64,000 bases of DNA, taken from contig JAEMBT020000002.1 of NCBI GenBank assembly GCA_018873245.2, positions 2,456,001-2,520,000 of the forward strand, given 5' to 3'. Position 1 is the stretch's first letter. Each line of letters starts with the position of its first letter. Under the pieces are notes generated by a model. That model searched no databases, was not told where the DNA came from, and saw only the letters and a program-made list of their open reading frames with translations. The stretch comes from Archegozetes longisetosus (Eukaryota > Arthropoda > Arachnida > Sarcoptiformes > Trhypochthoniidae). A program made the translations under genes and the position numbers. Shown one piece after another: positions 10,990 to 23,297 of this stretch.

Positions 10990-11338
10990 ATCTAAGCATC
11001 AAATGATCCGAATAACTATGATAGCCATAATTATTGTGCAAACTATCGAATATCTGCTATTTGTATATTAATTAGGCTTAAAATTTGTGTCATGACAGTA
11101 CTCAATAAATTTGCTGTCACTTATCTATATTTTTTATGCATAACAACAATGAAAATAGTCGGCGCCAACAATAACCAGAAATCATATTCATCTGCATTGT
11201 TATCATTACACTTGCTTTCATTTTATGTCTCACATTATTAATGCCAAAGAGAACACGAGATAATGACAATAATAACCAGAAATTTTGTCGCTTCAAAATT
11301 ACATACACAGGCCTGAAGTTATAGTATTTGTATTCAGA
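10990..11338 (+). pseudogene. Decayed copy of the four-TM family
   Basis: Fragments in shifted + frames recall the family. Around 11087-11130 a frame reads C-V-M-T-V-L-N-K, like the VMTIL start of TM3. From about 11180 another frame gives a hydrophobic segment (IIFICIVIITLAFILCL) and a polar tail PKRTRDNDNNNQ, close to the tail of member 5 (KKNEDNNDRNQ), ending at a TAG near 11336. No start and no continuous frame exist, so this is read as a broken duplicate. Confidence 0.45.
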
Positions 11339-12892
11339 GCTACTGTTCATCCTCTCTATGTCTAAACTTTTTGCCGCACTTCCTGTCCTTTAAAAATTGC
11401 TATATTTTTGGACCTATTTTTTCATTGCACTATTATTCTAGAAGTCTATTGTGTATCAATTTTTTTGAAGTAGTTGTAAAATTATTTACTAGAGATCTAG
11501 TATTTTCTTACTATAATTTTTTTGCCTTCACTTTGAAAACTAGCTCTAAGATCAATTTTTTTCTATTAGCCTATCATTTACTACTAGTGGGAAAATATTT
11601 TTCTGAAAGAAAATCAGTTATCATTTTTTATAGCTCTTACTCTTTGATTCATAAAATCATGTGTATCTATCATTTCGTTTCACTTTTTCTTTGTTTCGCA
11701 ACTTTTGTTGTTGTTGCGTAACTATCTATTCAAATGTAGTTTTTTTGTTTGTTTGTATTTTCACTCTTGAGTGCATTTATTTTTCATGAATCAATCGGAA
11801 ACTCATACTTATTACCAATATCTATACCAAACAATAAATACTATATTTTGCATAAAAAACTATATAATTCTTGAAATATTTTCTTTTATCCAAGTTTTAG
11901 ACTTCAATATAACACATGTTTTATACTTTTGATAAAAAATTTGAGGCATTTTTCCGAATCAGAAATTTTTTTGGAAGAACACTCTTTTCATTGATCTAAC
12001 CATAAACTTTAGCCATAACTTGAGACACAAGTTCTTAGTTGAAAAATGGTGCAAAAGGGTAAAAACTTGTTGCATTTCGTGTGTTCTACGGCCAAATACG
12101 ATACTTAGGGGACAATTGAGTGATTGAAAAATGCTTAAATACTCAGTGAATCAGTACATAAAATGTTTAATTAAAATACTAAATCAAATACTAAATACAT
12201 ACTAAATAAACTGAACATAGATTCACACTAAATGAATATAACTAATTATAGAATATGTGACGAGTGATTGAGCTGTAGTTTATGCATAACTAAGATATAT
12301 CTCTAGACAATGCTTGAATGTGTTTAAAACTCTTATATGCTTTTACTAATTATAGACTTAAGTGTGAGTTATGCTAAACCTTAAGTTTGAGTGTAATGAC
12401 GACCGATGCAAGTTGAGCTGAGAGAATACGAGCAACACTATGACACTGTCACACAGAGTCTGATTCACCTCAAACTAATGATTTACTTACGCTTTCCTGT
12501 TTTGATTACAGGAAAGCTGAGCCAAGGAAAATTTAGCCAAACTTCAAATCTACCCATCAGCAGCTTTAAGACTAAAACTATTTAAGACAAGCAAAGATAT
12601 AAGAAAAAGAGAATCAATGTTAAACTAACACATGAGTAAAAATAAATGAGAAAATGTTGAATGTGATGCCAAAGATGCCAGTAAAACTAAACCTACACTC
12701 AAATCTAGACCTCATTTCTAAGTATTATATCTGCAGAAAAGTAGATTATATGCCAACAAATTTTAGACCAAATATTCTTTAAAATATATGTTTTAGGAAT
12801 CAATTTTTAGACTCCTTATCAGTTGACTTTCGTTTGTGGTCTCGAATAGACTTTTCTTAACGAAATTGTCAATTTTCTCAAGTTTATTAATA
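11339..12892. other. Gene-free stretch
   Basis: Very T-rich (11370-11730), then A-rich. The + frame at 11371-11721 (116 codons, Phe/Tyr/Leu-rich) looks like a by-product of base composition. A small hairpin with 9-bp stems (GCTTTCCTG and CAGGAAAGC) lies at 12491-12517. Nothing else is supported. Confidence 0.4.
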
Positions 12893-13348
12893 ATGAAGAC
12901 TACAGTCAAGTGTATTATTAAATATGGACTAATTAGCGAAATAATAACTGCTATTATTGGGGAAGTCGGAGAATTCATACTAAGAATTAGTGAATATATG
13001 GATATTTTTCGTCGATTAGAAAGTGATTATTTTCAGTTAATTCTATTAGCGATAGCTTCGATTTTTGTCATAATAAATATAATATTCGTAATTGGGATCA
13101 TCGTTGAAAATGTTCCTGTTACAACAATAATAACTGTATTGTGGATAATACAACTTATACTAAGTTTAAGTCTTTTCAATGAATTTATAAAAACTTCAGC
13201 TTTCACTATATTAATTATATCCATAGTGTTAATATTTGACATTATTTTTATTGTTTTGCTGATCGATGAGAGACAACAATTAAGTCAAAAACAGTCTCAG
13301 CTAATGACAATCAAATTAGTGAACGCTAACGATTTGGATCAACTCTAG
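12893..13348 (+). CDS. Four-TM tandem family member 6 (diverged)
   Basis: A single exon of 151 aa from the ATG at 12893; the frame is open farther upstream but only via GTG. Four hydrophobic segments are spaced as in members 1-5. The TM2-TM3 turn reads I-I-V-E-N-V-P-V, keeping the E-N pair. The tail is long and Gln-rich (ERQQLSQKQSQ). The loop after TM1 lacks the K/R-D-Q motif. Diverged family member of unknown function. Confidence 0.68.
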   Translation: MKTTVKCIIKYGLISEIITAIIGEVGEFILRISEYMDIFRRLESDYFQLILLAIASIFVIINIIFVIGIIVENVPVTTIITVLWIIQLILSLSLFNEFIKTSAFTILIISIVLIFDIIFIVLLIDERQQLSQKQSQLMTIKLVNANDLDQL

Positions 13349-13877
13349 AAGAAGCTTATCAAGTTTATGGATATTAGCAAATAGTAGTGCCAGAAATACC
13401 CTAAAAATGATTGGAAAATTCGAAATGTTTTCCCACTAGTCATGTCCTTCGGCTATATTCTCAGACTTTAGAAAGCTCTTTGAATCAGGAAAATATAAAG
13501 TAATTGAATTTTATTTTCAAGGCCTTACGATTTATACAAATGTGTTCTGATCTTAAGTTCAAATAAATCTCTACAAAAAAAGATGAACCAATGTTTGAAC
13601 AAAACTCGTCTTTAGTATGAGTCCAAAATAAAATATTTATTAATTTAATATGATCTTCATTTGTGAAACTATAAAAGTTGTTCAAATTAAGTTTTATTCG
13701 CGTTATGAAAAAGTTTTTCCTTTTTTCACAATAACGTAGTATTTCATAAGACTATGAAATGAAAAAATACTAAAATTTTCCTCTTATTCAAAACTGAAAT
13801 AAACGGTGTTTGCACTGAATACGAAAAAGTCTTTATTTATCTAAAAAGTTTCATAAACTAGTGCTGCAAAACCGAAA
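13349..13877. other. Gene-free stretch
   Basis: Spacer between members 6 and 7. I see no supported coding frame or repeat. Confidence 0.4.
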
Positions 13878-14267
13878 ATGGCACAAATCGCGAAAACAGT
13901 TTACAAGGAATTGCGTCAATACATGACTTTAAGACTATTAAAAGTGATATTAATAACATTTATCCTAATTGGGGGTGCAGTTGAATTGTTGAGCGGAAAA
14001 TGTCACTTGGAAAATATTTTCGCTAAATATTTGCATCAGTGGGAATACTTTGTGATCATAACCTGTATACTTGTAATACGAGTCACTTGTTCGATAGGCA
14101 TAGCCACGAATGACTTTCGAGTCACAATGTTGGCCACTGTCTTGTCCACGCTATCGACTATTAATAATATGTTTCGGCCGTTTGGTTATCAATGGATTAC
14201 AATTCCAGCCTCTGTTTGTGTCACTTTAACTACTTATGTATTTCTTATTCTCATTGCCTGGTCTTGA
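13878..14267 (+). CDS. Four-TM tandem family member 7 (short)
   Basis: A single exon of 129 aa with ATG at 13878. Its amino tail is longer (about 18 residues), followed by TM1 (LLKVILITFILIGGAV). The TM2-TM3 turn is I-A-T-N-D-F-R-V, where the E-N motif is degenerate. The stop falls directly after TM4 (ILIAWS), so the cytoplasmic tail of the other members is missing. Either a natural short variant or an early-stop copy. Confidence 0.62.
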   Translation: MAQIAKTVYKELRQYMTLRLLKVILITFILIGGAVELLSGKCHLENIFAKYLHQWEYFVIITCILVIRVTCSIGIATNDFRVTMLATVLSTLSTINNMFRPFGYQWITIPASVCVTLTTYVFLILIAWS

Positions 14268-15335
14268 TTTCAACTATAAGTTGCTGATTAATTAAATTTA
14301 TTTTTAATTATATTTTTGTTTATTTAATTTTTGGATTATAAAGATATGAAGTTTGAAAGTAATAAATTTATACTCAACTTTTGAGTTAAAATGCATTTTA
14401 CTTAAGTGTTTATTGGATATAAAGTTCCTATTTAATAAGCTTTAAACACTTTTTGATTCTTAACCTTCAAAAGTTTATAACTTCAAGTAATTTCCTAACA
14501 TTTTTGTTGATATGAAAAATTTATCATAAAATTTAGAAGTAATTGAATTTTCTATATGTTTAACGAAATTATATTTTAAACCAATTAAATACTATTTTCG
14601 CTAATAAACTAAGCTTTCAAGTCTTTTAACCTTTGGTAAAGCTATAAAAATATGTTGATATAACCATAAGATACAAACACTCAAGTTATGAATGATTTGA
14701 AGGTTTATCGTCAAGCGAAACAAAAAAAATAAAAGAGAAATTTAAGTGAAGTTTTCAAACAAAACTCTTATATCTAAACACATAGTATTTAAGACACTCA
14801 AAACTCAAGCCTAAACTTATTGTTAGCATAGCCCTCAGGCTATTAATCCAGTAATTCTCTTGACTTTCCTGCTATTAAACTGTATTAAAAAGTAGTGTCC
14901 CTTTAAAAGCCCTTAAAAATTCGGTCATTTATAAGAGTACAAATGGGTAGACCCATAGCATAGAAGAGTGTACGAGGCTTTCCAAAACTTATTTTTAAAC
15001 CAAGGACGACATGTTGAATGTTTATATGCACAGAGAAGAAGGGGGTTATAGTCAGTAGGGATCAGAAAGAGTAGTAGTCGTTGGAATGAATGCTGGGATC
15101 TGTTGGCAAACACCCAATCCCTATAGCCCTTGGGGTTATTGTATTCGATGCGAGATAAAAAATTTCAAAGTCAGACATTTTTCGTTATAAATGCGGTGAT
15201 ATTTAACTCATAGTGGCATTTGTTTGCATTAATTGATCTCATTGTTAGATATACAAAACTTTTTTGTAGCTTCCTGAAAAAAATAGTTTTTAAGTATTGT
15301 TCAAAAGACTATAAAAGTTGTACAAAAACAAAATA
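14268..15335. other. Gene-free stretch
   Basis: AT-rich spacer. The segment 14925-15130 is less AT-rich and has a 62-codon reverse frame, but no recognised product. No clear repeat. Confidence 0.4.
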
Positions 15336-15779
15336 ATGGTTCAATTGAGCGATAAATTGCTAAAAGTCCTTAAATATGTGATAATAATTATAACTTCAAT
15401 TACGATCATATCATTAGTGACTAATTATATATTGTATACAAGTAAATTAACAAAGAAGGAATCGGTTGAGAAGCAGTTGGGTAATGCAAACAAAGACGCG
15501 TATCAGCTCGCCAGATTCATCGCTGGTATTGGTATGAGTTTAGGTGTGTCCGCGAGACTGTTCGGTATTTACGCAACGATTCGGGAAAGCTTCATTCAGA
15601 CCTTGATTTATTCGCTTTCGCTAATTGTTTTGATTATATGCTACGCTATCGGTATATTAAGAATGAGCTTATTTGATGTCGTCTTCCAAATCATCCTTAT
15701 TTTGTTGGCCTTTATTTATGCCCGACTTGTTTGCAAAGAAGAACCTTTCAGTAAAGAAGTGGCTACTTTACCGCTTTGA
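15336..15779 (+). CDS. Four-TM tandem family member 8
   Basis: A single exon of 147 aa from the ATG at 15336; an upstream TTG at 15318 is not favoured. Its amino segment (KLLKVLKYVIIIITS) resembles the FKIVKYLLIT of other members. The TM2-TM3 turn is T-I-R-E-S-F-I-Q, keeping R-E. Four hydrophobic segments and a short acidic tail (KEEPFSKEVATLPL) follow. The sequence CTATAAAAG lies 18-26 bp upstream, too near the start to be taken as a TATA box with confidence. Confidence 0.72.
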   Translation: MVQLSDKLLKVLKYVIIIITSITIISLVTNYILYTSKLTKKESVEKQLGNANKDAYQLARFIAGIGMSLGVSARLFGIYATIRESFIQTLIYSLSLIVLIICYAIGILRMSLFDVVFQIILILLAFIYARLVCKEEPFSKEVATLPL

Positions 15780-17103
15780 CCTAAAAATACCAAACTTTTC
15801 CTGATTATTAAACTGCATTTTTTGGTTTTGAGAGCTTTTTATGATCTGTTACCTGAAGTCTTGAAAAACAATTTTCACCCGAAGTTGTTTGTGTTTTAAT
15901 GACTTTTTCGACTATCGACAAGTATTTTTCTTCGATTGTATCAACTTCTTGCGATCTGTTACTTTAAGATCCGAATTATATTTGTTTTGTATTTGATTTT
16001 TGAGTACTTTTTAGAGACAATATTTAGCTCAAAACTTTTAGTTTCGAACTTGTGTACAGTTTTCGTTATTATTTATGTCACTTTGTTTTATATCCATAAT
16101 TACAATTACATTGTCTTATTTTATTTTATTTTATTTTTTAAAGGGTTTCTCAAACAACGAACATGTATTATAAGTTTAGTTTAATTAAGTATTTTTTTTT
16201 AATTTCATTAATCATATTTTAAATCATGTATTGAATGCATTGAATTTTTATTTAGGATAAATAAAAATGATTAGTTCTATGGCAACTACTTTTGACTAAA
16301 ACTTTTTGTACCTAAGAATCAACAAAAGGAATTTTATTAGATTTAAATTCTGGTTATCTTTAATTAAATGAACAATTGATTGACTTGAAAAACCTATTCA
16401 TATGAATAACGAACTGCAAACATGAAAGCTCTTTTCACGCCTCAATTGTAAAGTTTTGTTTTACGCTTTCAAATTTTCAAAGCAGAAAATTAGCACAACT
16501 TTAAAGGAATAAATACTACGTAATTTCAAACAGTTAGGTAGAGGTTATCCCACTTTATGTTCGACTACTTGAGAAGAACTTTGTGTAAAACTATGACTTC
16601 GTAGTAATTATTTCGAGTAATGATTGGTTTCGATACACACGAAAAGATTTATGAATATTGAAAATGAGTTATTTATACTTCTAATTAATAAGTGCTAACT
16701 CTTCACAACTATTGATGAGTTTATAAATGTTACGTTTGTTGAAGGAACATCAATTTTACAAGTCATTTGTGCTCTTTTTTCATTTATTATGTTTACGATA
16801 TAAGGAAGTAAAGTGTGCTTAAATTTAAGTGCGATTCAATTATCAGTCACTTTATTCATGATAGAGTTTTCACGTATGAACCTATTATGAGAAAGTTTTT
16901 GCTTATTTTGCTGTTTATTGAATGACTTGAAAAAAAATCATATTTTGGTTCATTTACCCAAGTCATAAAGTTTATTACCACTGGTATAAAACAAATTATA
17001 GAAAAACAATCTAGATATTTTATGCCAAAAATTTTAATAAACCACCAAACAAGTTGACTATGGCTTCAAAATTGTGCAAAACTTAAACTTAATACACATC
17101 TGA
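15780..17103. other. Gene-free stretch
   Basis: T-rich then A-rich spacer. The + frame at 15936-16184 is low-complexity Phe/Ile/Leu. I see no gene. Confidence 0.4.
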
Positions 17104-17502
17104 ATGATGGCTAGACATCAACCCTACCAGACAGTGAAAGTAATACTAATATTGATACTATTATTGGACATAATTCTGACTATAGTTGGATTTGTGATGC
17201 TTTATAAGCAATTAACTATAAGTCCAAACAATGAAAAGTTTGTAGTATCATTAGTGCCATCTCTTGTGTTCTTACTATTGTTGACAACCATTGGTATTGT
17301 TGGCGCCGTTTTTGATATATCCAGCATTACTATGACTTTCTCTATAGTTAAGTTAATTATTTTTGTATCGAGTTTGAATGCTTATTATCATATATGGGAC
17401 GCTTTGATGACTATCTCTGAAATTATTATATCGTTTGCTTTAGCCTTGGCTATGAATAAACTCGACAGAGATGATAGAAGACAAATGACTTCGACTGTTT
17501 GA
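17104..17502 (+). CDS. Four-TM tandem family member 9
   Basis: A single exon of 132 aa; ATG at 17104, with a second ATG directly after. Amino tail MMARHQPYQTVKV, then four hydrophobic segments. The turn before TM3 reads A-V-F-D-I-S-S-I, so the E-N motif is lost. The loop after TM1 is shorter than in other members. The tail is basic/polar (NKLDRDDRRQMTSTV). Membership rests on position, size and topology more than on residues. Confidence 0.65.
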   Translation: MMARHQPYQTVKVILILILLLDIILTIVGFVMLYKQLTISPNNEKFVVSLVPSLVFLLLLTTIGIVGAVFDISSITMTFSIVKLIIFVSSLNAYYHIWDALMTISEIIISFALALAMNKLDRDDRRQMTSTV

Positions 17503-17952
17503 TTGTACAAATTTTATTAAAGCTTCTGCAAGGTTTTCAAAGTTTATTATAAAATGTAAAAGAATTGAAAATTATTCTTATGAATACCTAGAAAATAAAC
17601 AAATATTTTATCATGGCTATTTTGTTATAAGAATTAGCCAACATGAGTATAGTGTATACTTATGTAAAGTATCTGATTAATACTAAGTTAAAACATATTT
17701 AACAATAAAACTTAATACTTATAATTTGGAAATAAGTTTTATTCAGCACTTTATAAGCATTTTTTCTAGATAAAAATCTGGAAGTAAGTTTTTGATCGCG
17801 ATCGAAATCAAATTTTCTACAAAGACTACGAATACTGATCAATCGATGAATCAGTATTGAAGAGCTGATTGATTCTAAAGCTAATTGTTGGGCAATACTT
17901 CGAACTTTATCTTCATATCAAATAGCTATCTATTACATACTACTAGTGTATG

Positions 17953-18930
17953 TCACGCGACCAGATTGTAGCGAACATGAACTTCATTCTGTTCTTGAAA
18001 GAAATGTGATCTAAAATAGTATCCCTTATCACCTTTGAGCTGTTTGAATTCAAGAAATAAATTGCTAATCGAATAGAAAATCTCATTTATTTCAATCGGC
18101 AGTGAAGTGATCAGAAAATAACGATATATCCTCTGACCTTGGATTTGATTTTCATCCAAAGTATCAATCTCTGCTTTTATCGGTCTTAAGGTATGTCCTT
18201 TTTGTTAGATATTCAATCAGAAATAAATTACTTTTGCTTTTTCTCGGCGTCCGTTGAATTGAGTCAATTCTGGGTACAATTCTTCATCAATCTATACATC
18301 ATAAGAACTCAATGCAAGACTTGTTGACGCCGCTCTGGAAGCATAATCCTCTTGTAATTTCCTACGATTAAGCTGAAGACAACTGATTAAATAGTAATCC
18401 CCAAAACTGGATCTTCTGGTAATAAATGGAAAGTGTAAAATAATAGTATAATGCTATATGGACTAGAAGTAGACCTAGAACCATTGGCCTTTGCTATTGA
18501 ATATAAGGTCCTCGCGATTCTGATATATCTAATATAACGAATTCATTGATGTCTTTAAATCGCTTCATTTGTTTCGATGATCGGTTTTTACTTTCCAAAG
18601 TCTTTTCCAACTGATACCAATCGAGAAATAGGACTTGACTTGAATTCCGACTTTTCTTGAATACTCTTTTAGAAATATATCTCGAAAAATCCTTTGTAAT
18701 CAGATCTATTCAGGAGATAAAGCTACCTAATCACAATTGATTAGAAAATTGTTAAGGAACTCTTTACTGACCCGTTGATTTTTGTCTGAAGAACTTAAAT
18801 GATAGCTTTGAAAACCGTTCAAATTGTAATTGGAAAGAGATTTTTTGTCCTAATCACTATTATTTTGTAATTATGAGGCTTTATCCAAAGCTTGATAGAG
18901 TTTGATTCAAATATATTCTTATTGATACAA
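17953..18930 (-). pseudogene. Decayed unrecognised gene, reverse strand
   Basis: The reverse strand has several coding-like but interrupted pieces. The longest (17953 to about 18188) encodes a charged, non-repetitive stretch including DENQIQGQRIYRYFLITS and KGDKGYYFRSHFFQEQ. Farther upstream on that strand pieces such as RKLQEDYASRAASTSLALSS (about 18320-18380) and SKEFLNNFLINC (about 18730-18770) are split by stops and frame changes. The composition suggests an old soluble-protein gene. I cannot name it, and the limits are rough. Confidence 0.35.
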
Positions 18931-20045
18931 ACATATTGATAATCTTATAATAGAATCTATCTGTAAGCTGAAACTTTTACACTCTAATGTACAGTTAAAT
19001 CCAAATAAATTTGTTTAGAGATGAATAATTTGCTAGAATTAGTTTGAATCTCAATATTAAAAATCACAAACTAATGTTCAAAATAACTTCACTATCACTT
19101 GTCAACTTTTGTTTCATAGAAAATGTGTTAAAATAAATTTTGAGCACAATTTTCAACTATCTTTCTGTAAAATTCAAGTCAAATTTATTCTGACTTAATT
19201 GTATATATGAAAATATAATCTGTCGACTGCACATAAGCTTCAAAATATTTGTAAGTAAAAATGTTTATAGTAAAGCATCATCATTTGAACTTATGCCCAA
19301 GAAGATTCCACAAGTTAGCTATTTATAAGTATAGATGGATGAGTTATGAAGACACGCGTCAAAACAACAGTCACTGTTCTATAACTGCAATTGATAGAGT
19401 TGGTCTTCATTTGTCCAAAGAGCCTTTCTCCCAGATTTCAACCCATTAAGCATATGCAAATCGTATGTATGCCTCACGCTGCTACACGCATTACACTTCT
19501 GACTAACCCCTACTAACTTAACATTCTATGGTAATACTGTTATTAATTCAGTTAAGTTAGTTGAGATTGAGAGTGTGTAGCAAGTACAGGATAGTACGCG
19601 CTATTCTCATAGGTTAACGAGGTTAAGATCTGGGAGAAATGATGGATAAATGCAAAATTCACTAAATTAGTACTTCTAGAACTTTTGCTACTCACTAGTC
19701 ACTCTCGATGGGACGAATGCTGTGACAAGCCAGATTCGAAATAACAATTTCTTTCCTGGTCATGCACTTTGAATTAAGAGCTTTAAAAAGCCACACTCTA
19801 AAACTTCTATAGAAAATTGAGTTATAACTAGGAAAATGCAGATTCCTGTTACAGATTAATTAATTATTTATCTAAAGAACTAAGTATTAAACATTTTCTC
19901 TTAAGTTAAATCGTCTGGAAATTTGATTTTGCTATATCTTTATTGATTCTATCTTAATTCTATTTTATTCAACATGAAGTCGAAGAACTTAGTTCCAAAA
20001 ATCAAGAGAAAAGATTTCTTTTATTGATTAAGATTGAATGTTTTA
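18931..20045. other. Gene-free stretch with one hairpin
   Basis: Mostly AT-rich. An imperfect hairpin lies at 19481-19581: left arm begins GCTACAC, right arm ends GTGTAGC, with inner CTAACTTA/TAAGTTAG. A 62-codon + frame at 19261 has no support. Confidence 0.4.
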
Positions 20046-20508
20046 GGAAAAAAGTATTCTAGGGCGAAAATTCCAGCTTGATAGATTGTATGAGTCCCAC
20101 AGGATACAGTTTGAGAAGTGTCCCTCTACTAAACCGACAAAATCTAAACGGAATGATAGAAATTTCCAGAACCTGATCAGATATACGGACGATCACTTCG
20201 TTCATATTAGAGAAATACATTTATTCAAAAGGGGATCCAGGCAAGTGTAATATTACGCGAAAGAGTACCTCGATGAAGTACTAGTTGCATTATTAAGTAT
20301 CTATGACATTTCGATCGAAGAGACTTTCTGCAAAGTTATTAAAATGTTGTACGGAAATGAGATAGAAATAGGAAAATCTGAAGAAAAAATATTGCAATCA
20401 CCTGATATTTCAAAGAATATTAGAATATTGATTGAGAATCTTGATTTAATGCCATATCCACTCGGTAGTAAAGTAGATAGTTGTTTTGTTAATATCAAAG
20501 TTCATTAA
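20046..20508 (+). pseudogene. Coding-like exon of unknown gene, one in-frame stop
   Basis: After a good acceptor (TTTTAG, ending 20045) one + frame stays open with coding-like, charged composition to a TAA near 20506-20508, broken only by a TAA near 20249. The first part includes LYESHRIQFEKCPSTKPTKSK; the second includes KEYLDEVLVALLSIYDISIE and ends VDSCFVNIKVH. The frame is on the opposite strand from the decayed gene at 18-19 kb. No family recognised; probably a pseudogene or an exon with a sequence error. Confidence 0.35.
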
Positions 20509-22823
20509 TCGAATCGTCAAACTCTAGTTGTCATAAATATTTATACTTTTCAATAGTATATGAATCAATACTCGAGAACAGCACTCGATTTGTAGAATTA
20601 CCTCTGATATGTGAAGTAGATTCGGGTGATCCACGGAACTTTCGAATATATATTCGAATTTTTACTCAAAATTTACATGATAACAGACACTATATCCTTT
20701 GCTCATATTATACATCTAAATTGTTATTTAATTGACAGACTATAATCCCAATGACTAGAGGTAAAAAATTTTATCTCAAAATCAAACTTTTGAGAGCAAG
20801 AACATAATTCGAATCACATCCAGAGTGAGTGATCTTGAGTGTGACACTAATAAAAAAACATATCGCTAGTGTGAACTGAATCACTATCTTATCTGAAACT
20901 TACGCAATTCACAGACTAAAGTAGTTTACGAGAGCTACTTCGGAGTAATCGGAAAATCATATGAGTACTTCTGAGAAAATATTAATTATCCTTTGAAATT
21001 ATACTAATATTGATATCATTTCTATGAACACTGCTACTACCAACTTGATTCTGAAAAGCGTCTAATTGAGAAATCGCTGTTACAAGCAATTTGTTATCTC
21101 AATAGAAGTATTGATTGCAGCTTTGAAGTGCATTGAAATGTTTGATAATCCTTTTCGAGTTGTAAATGTAATTAAAATATTCATTTTTTTGAAAACATTA
21201 GAAAATTCTTTAGAAATTTCTGAAAATTTTCCTTTTTTTCTAAAATTTTCTCAAATTATTAGTGGAAATACTAAAAGATTTTATGTATCCTATCATGTTG
21301 TGTATGACTTGACCCTTCATTCAAGATAAGAATTTTGACTCTATTTCCAAGCTTATTTACATAAACCTGATTGTTTCTGATGTTGGCGTCATGTGCACTC
21401 TTATTGCTTCTAATTTAACGCTTGAGCGAACCTGAAAACTGAGAGTTGATTTTTAGTTGGCTGGAGAGAATGGTCATTAAAAGTAAATGACAAATGGACT
21501 AAGCAATACCAAATTCTATTTATGTATGTAATCAGTCGACGTTCGTCTAAAGAGGAGTTGAGGCTCTACAGAGATAAGGAGTTAAACATAAGGAGATTAG
21601 TTATGCGCAGAGGATGGATCTAAATCAATAGTTTATCCATTCAGAAAATGAGAGAAGTTGAGGGTAAAAGATATAGTCCTGCTGAGAACGTATTTTAAAA
21701 GAGTTTCTAATACCAAAACTAACACTACTCTTAGAGATATTTAATAATTAAAAACTTTAATATAGTATACTATCAGTAAAGATAAGTATAAAAAATTGTT
21801 GTAATGTAAAAATGACTTATTGCACAATTCGAAAGCAGACTGACTGGCTGATGATGACTAGACGAATAAGTATTTGTATAATCTTTTCAATTTTCAAATG
21901 TTAATCACCTTAGCCTTTCTATTGATAGTAAAAGATGCACTTGAATTTTGTAATGCTCTTTGTACTTTTGATACCTTGGCATCAATCGGTCCCTTAAGTC
22001 TAACTCTTATCGAAGAGTGTTATTCATGCCTGCAATTCTGATATTACTTTTAAGGAACAGAATTTATATTTAAGACAAAAAGTGATCATAAACATCAAAA
22101 TTAAGTTGAATAAGAATTTTTGACAGTTGTTTGTCAAATCTAAATACACATTCAAGATTATGAGCAAACTATTGAGTACAAGAGAACTTCTTTTCTAAAG
22201 TCATAACAGAAAATATCAGTTGAACACGATTAATGTTGGAAAGTTTCACAGATTCAAGACCTACATAAAATAGGTTTGCTGATAGCTTTGAATTACTGTT
22301 ATTTATTAATATTTATTTGCAAAGATTTTCAAAATTAAATTAAGTTTTAGTTGTAATAACAGTTCAGTCAAAGTATTTATATTTAACTAATATTGGATCT
22401 AATCGATAAGTCGAGACATAAAATTATATAATTATTATAACTGATAAACATTTTTATACCATAGAAAAATCTCAATTTTAAGGATAATGTTCCAATTAGA
22501 AAAATGTGAAATTAGTTTAAAGTCAATTAATAAAATGTTCAAAACCAAACTCTGATCAAATACTTTTATTGAGAGTTTAAATGTTTAAATGTTTTCTTGT
22601 AATTATCATTATGAAGATTGAGATGATTATGGAAAAAGTTCTAAATTTTCAGTTAATAATTAAGAATCATATCCTGCTAATTGATAATCAGCTTAAAAGT
22701 GCATATCATTATATAAAAAATTGCATCTATTTCTTAATTGGATTATTGCCCATTAGAACCAGTAATGAATCCCTTCGTTGAAAGCAAACAACTTTTAATC
22801 ACATCTTCATTAACTCACATGAG
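20509..22823. other. Gene-free stretch
   Basis: AT-rich. Short frames at 21066-21329 and 22581-22781 have no domain, start or splice support. I see no clear repeats. Confidence 0.4.
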
Positions 22824-23297
22824 TTAATAGGCATGTCTGTCATGTCCTTCAGCTAAACGTTTAGAGATATTATCATCACTTCTAGCCATAAAACAAAAGA
22901 CAACACACGAGATGACAATAATCGTGTGAACTGTACTCGAGAACATACTAGGCCTCCAAAGCAGTAAAACCATCATTATAAATAAGATAATTGTCAAAAC
23001 TGTATGTCCAGAACCAGATCTATTCTTATTTATAACAATGACGATGACAAATATAGTTGAATCTGATATCAAGATCAAAATGGCGTGAAAAACACGAACG
23101 ACGGTGTAGTTTTCCGAAATACTCTTCTGAACTTCAATTATAACGTCTCCGGCATCAGATGTGACCAACTTTTCTGGGTATGTAATGTCGCCACATATGA
23201 CAATCATTATTGTTGCCAACACTGATATGACTAAAGATATGATCAGTAAAATTGTTACGATTTGAAGTTTGCATTTTTCACGTATAGGAACAGCCAT
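22824..23297 (-). CDS. Four-TM tandem family member 10 (reverse strand)
   Basis: A single exon of 157 aa starting at the ATG complement at 23295-23297. It is the only member on the minus strand. After a basic start (MAVPIREKCKLQIV) there are four hydrophobic segments. The loop after TM1 is long, with a possible N-glycosylation site (ENYT). The TM2-TM3 turn is V-I-N-K-N-R-S-G-S-G. The tail is polar (ARSDDNISKRLAEGHD). A diverged member or a related small tetraspan gene, inverted within the cluster. Confidence 0.62.
   Translation of the reverse strand: MAVPIREKCKLQIVTILLIISLVISVLATIMIVICGDITYPEKLVTSDAGDVIIEVQKSISENYTVVRVFHAILILISDSTIFVIVIVINKNRSGSGHTVLTIILFIMMVLLLWRPSMFSSTVHTIIVISCVVFCFMARSDDNISKRLAEGHDRHAY

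Noticed and set aside
11371..11721. 116-codon + frame rich in Phe, Tyr and Leu
   Set aside because: Follows from a T-rich tract; no resemblance to the four-TM family.
13033..13242. Reverse frame inside family member 6
   Set aside because: Shadow of hydrophobic codons of the + strand gene; similar shadows exist under members 4, 5, 11 and 12.
14925..15113. 62-codon reverse frame in a less AT-rich patch
   Set aside because: No recognisable domain and no neighbouring exon; kept only as a note on the spacer.
15310..15318. CTATAAAAG as TATA box of member 8
   Set aside because: Lies only 18-26 bp before the ATG, which leaves no room for a usual transcription start and leader.
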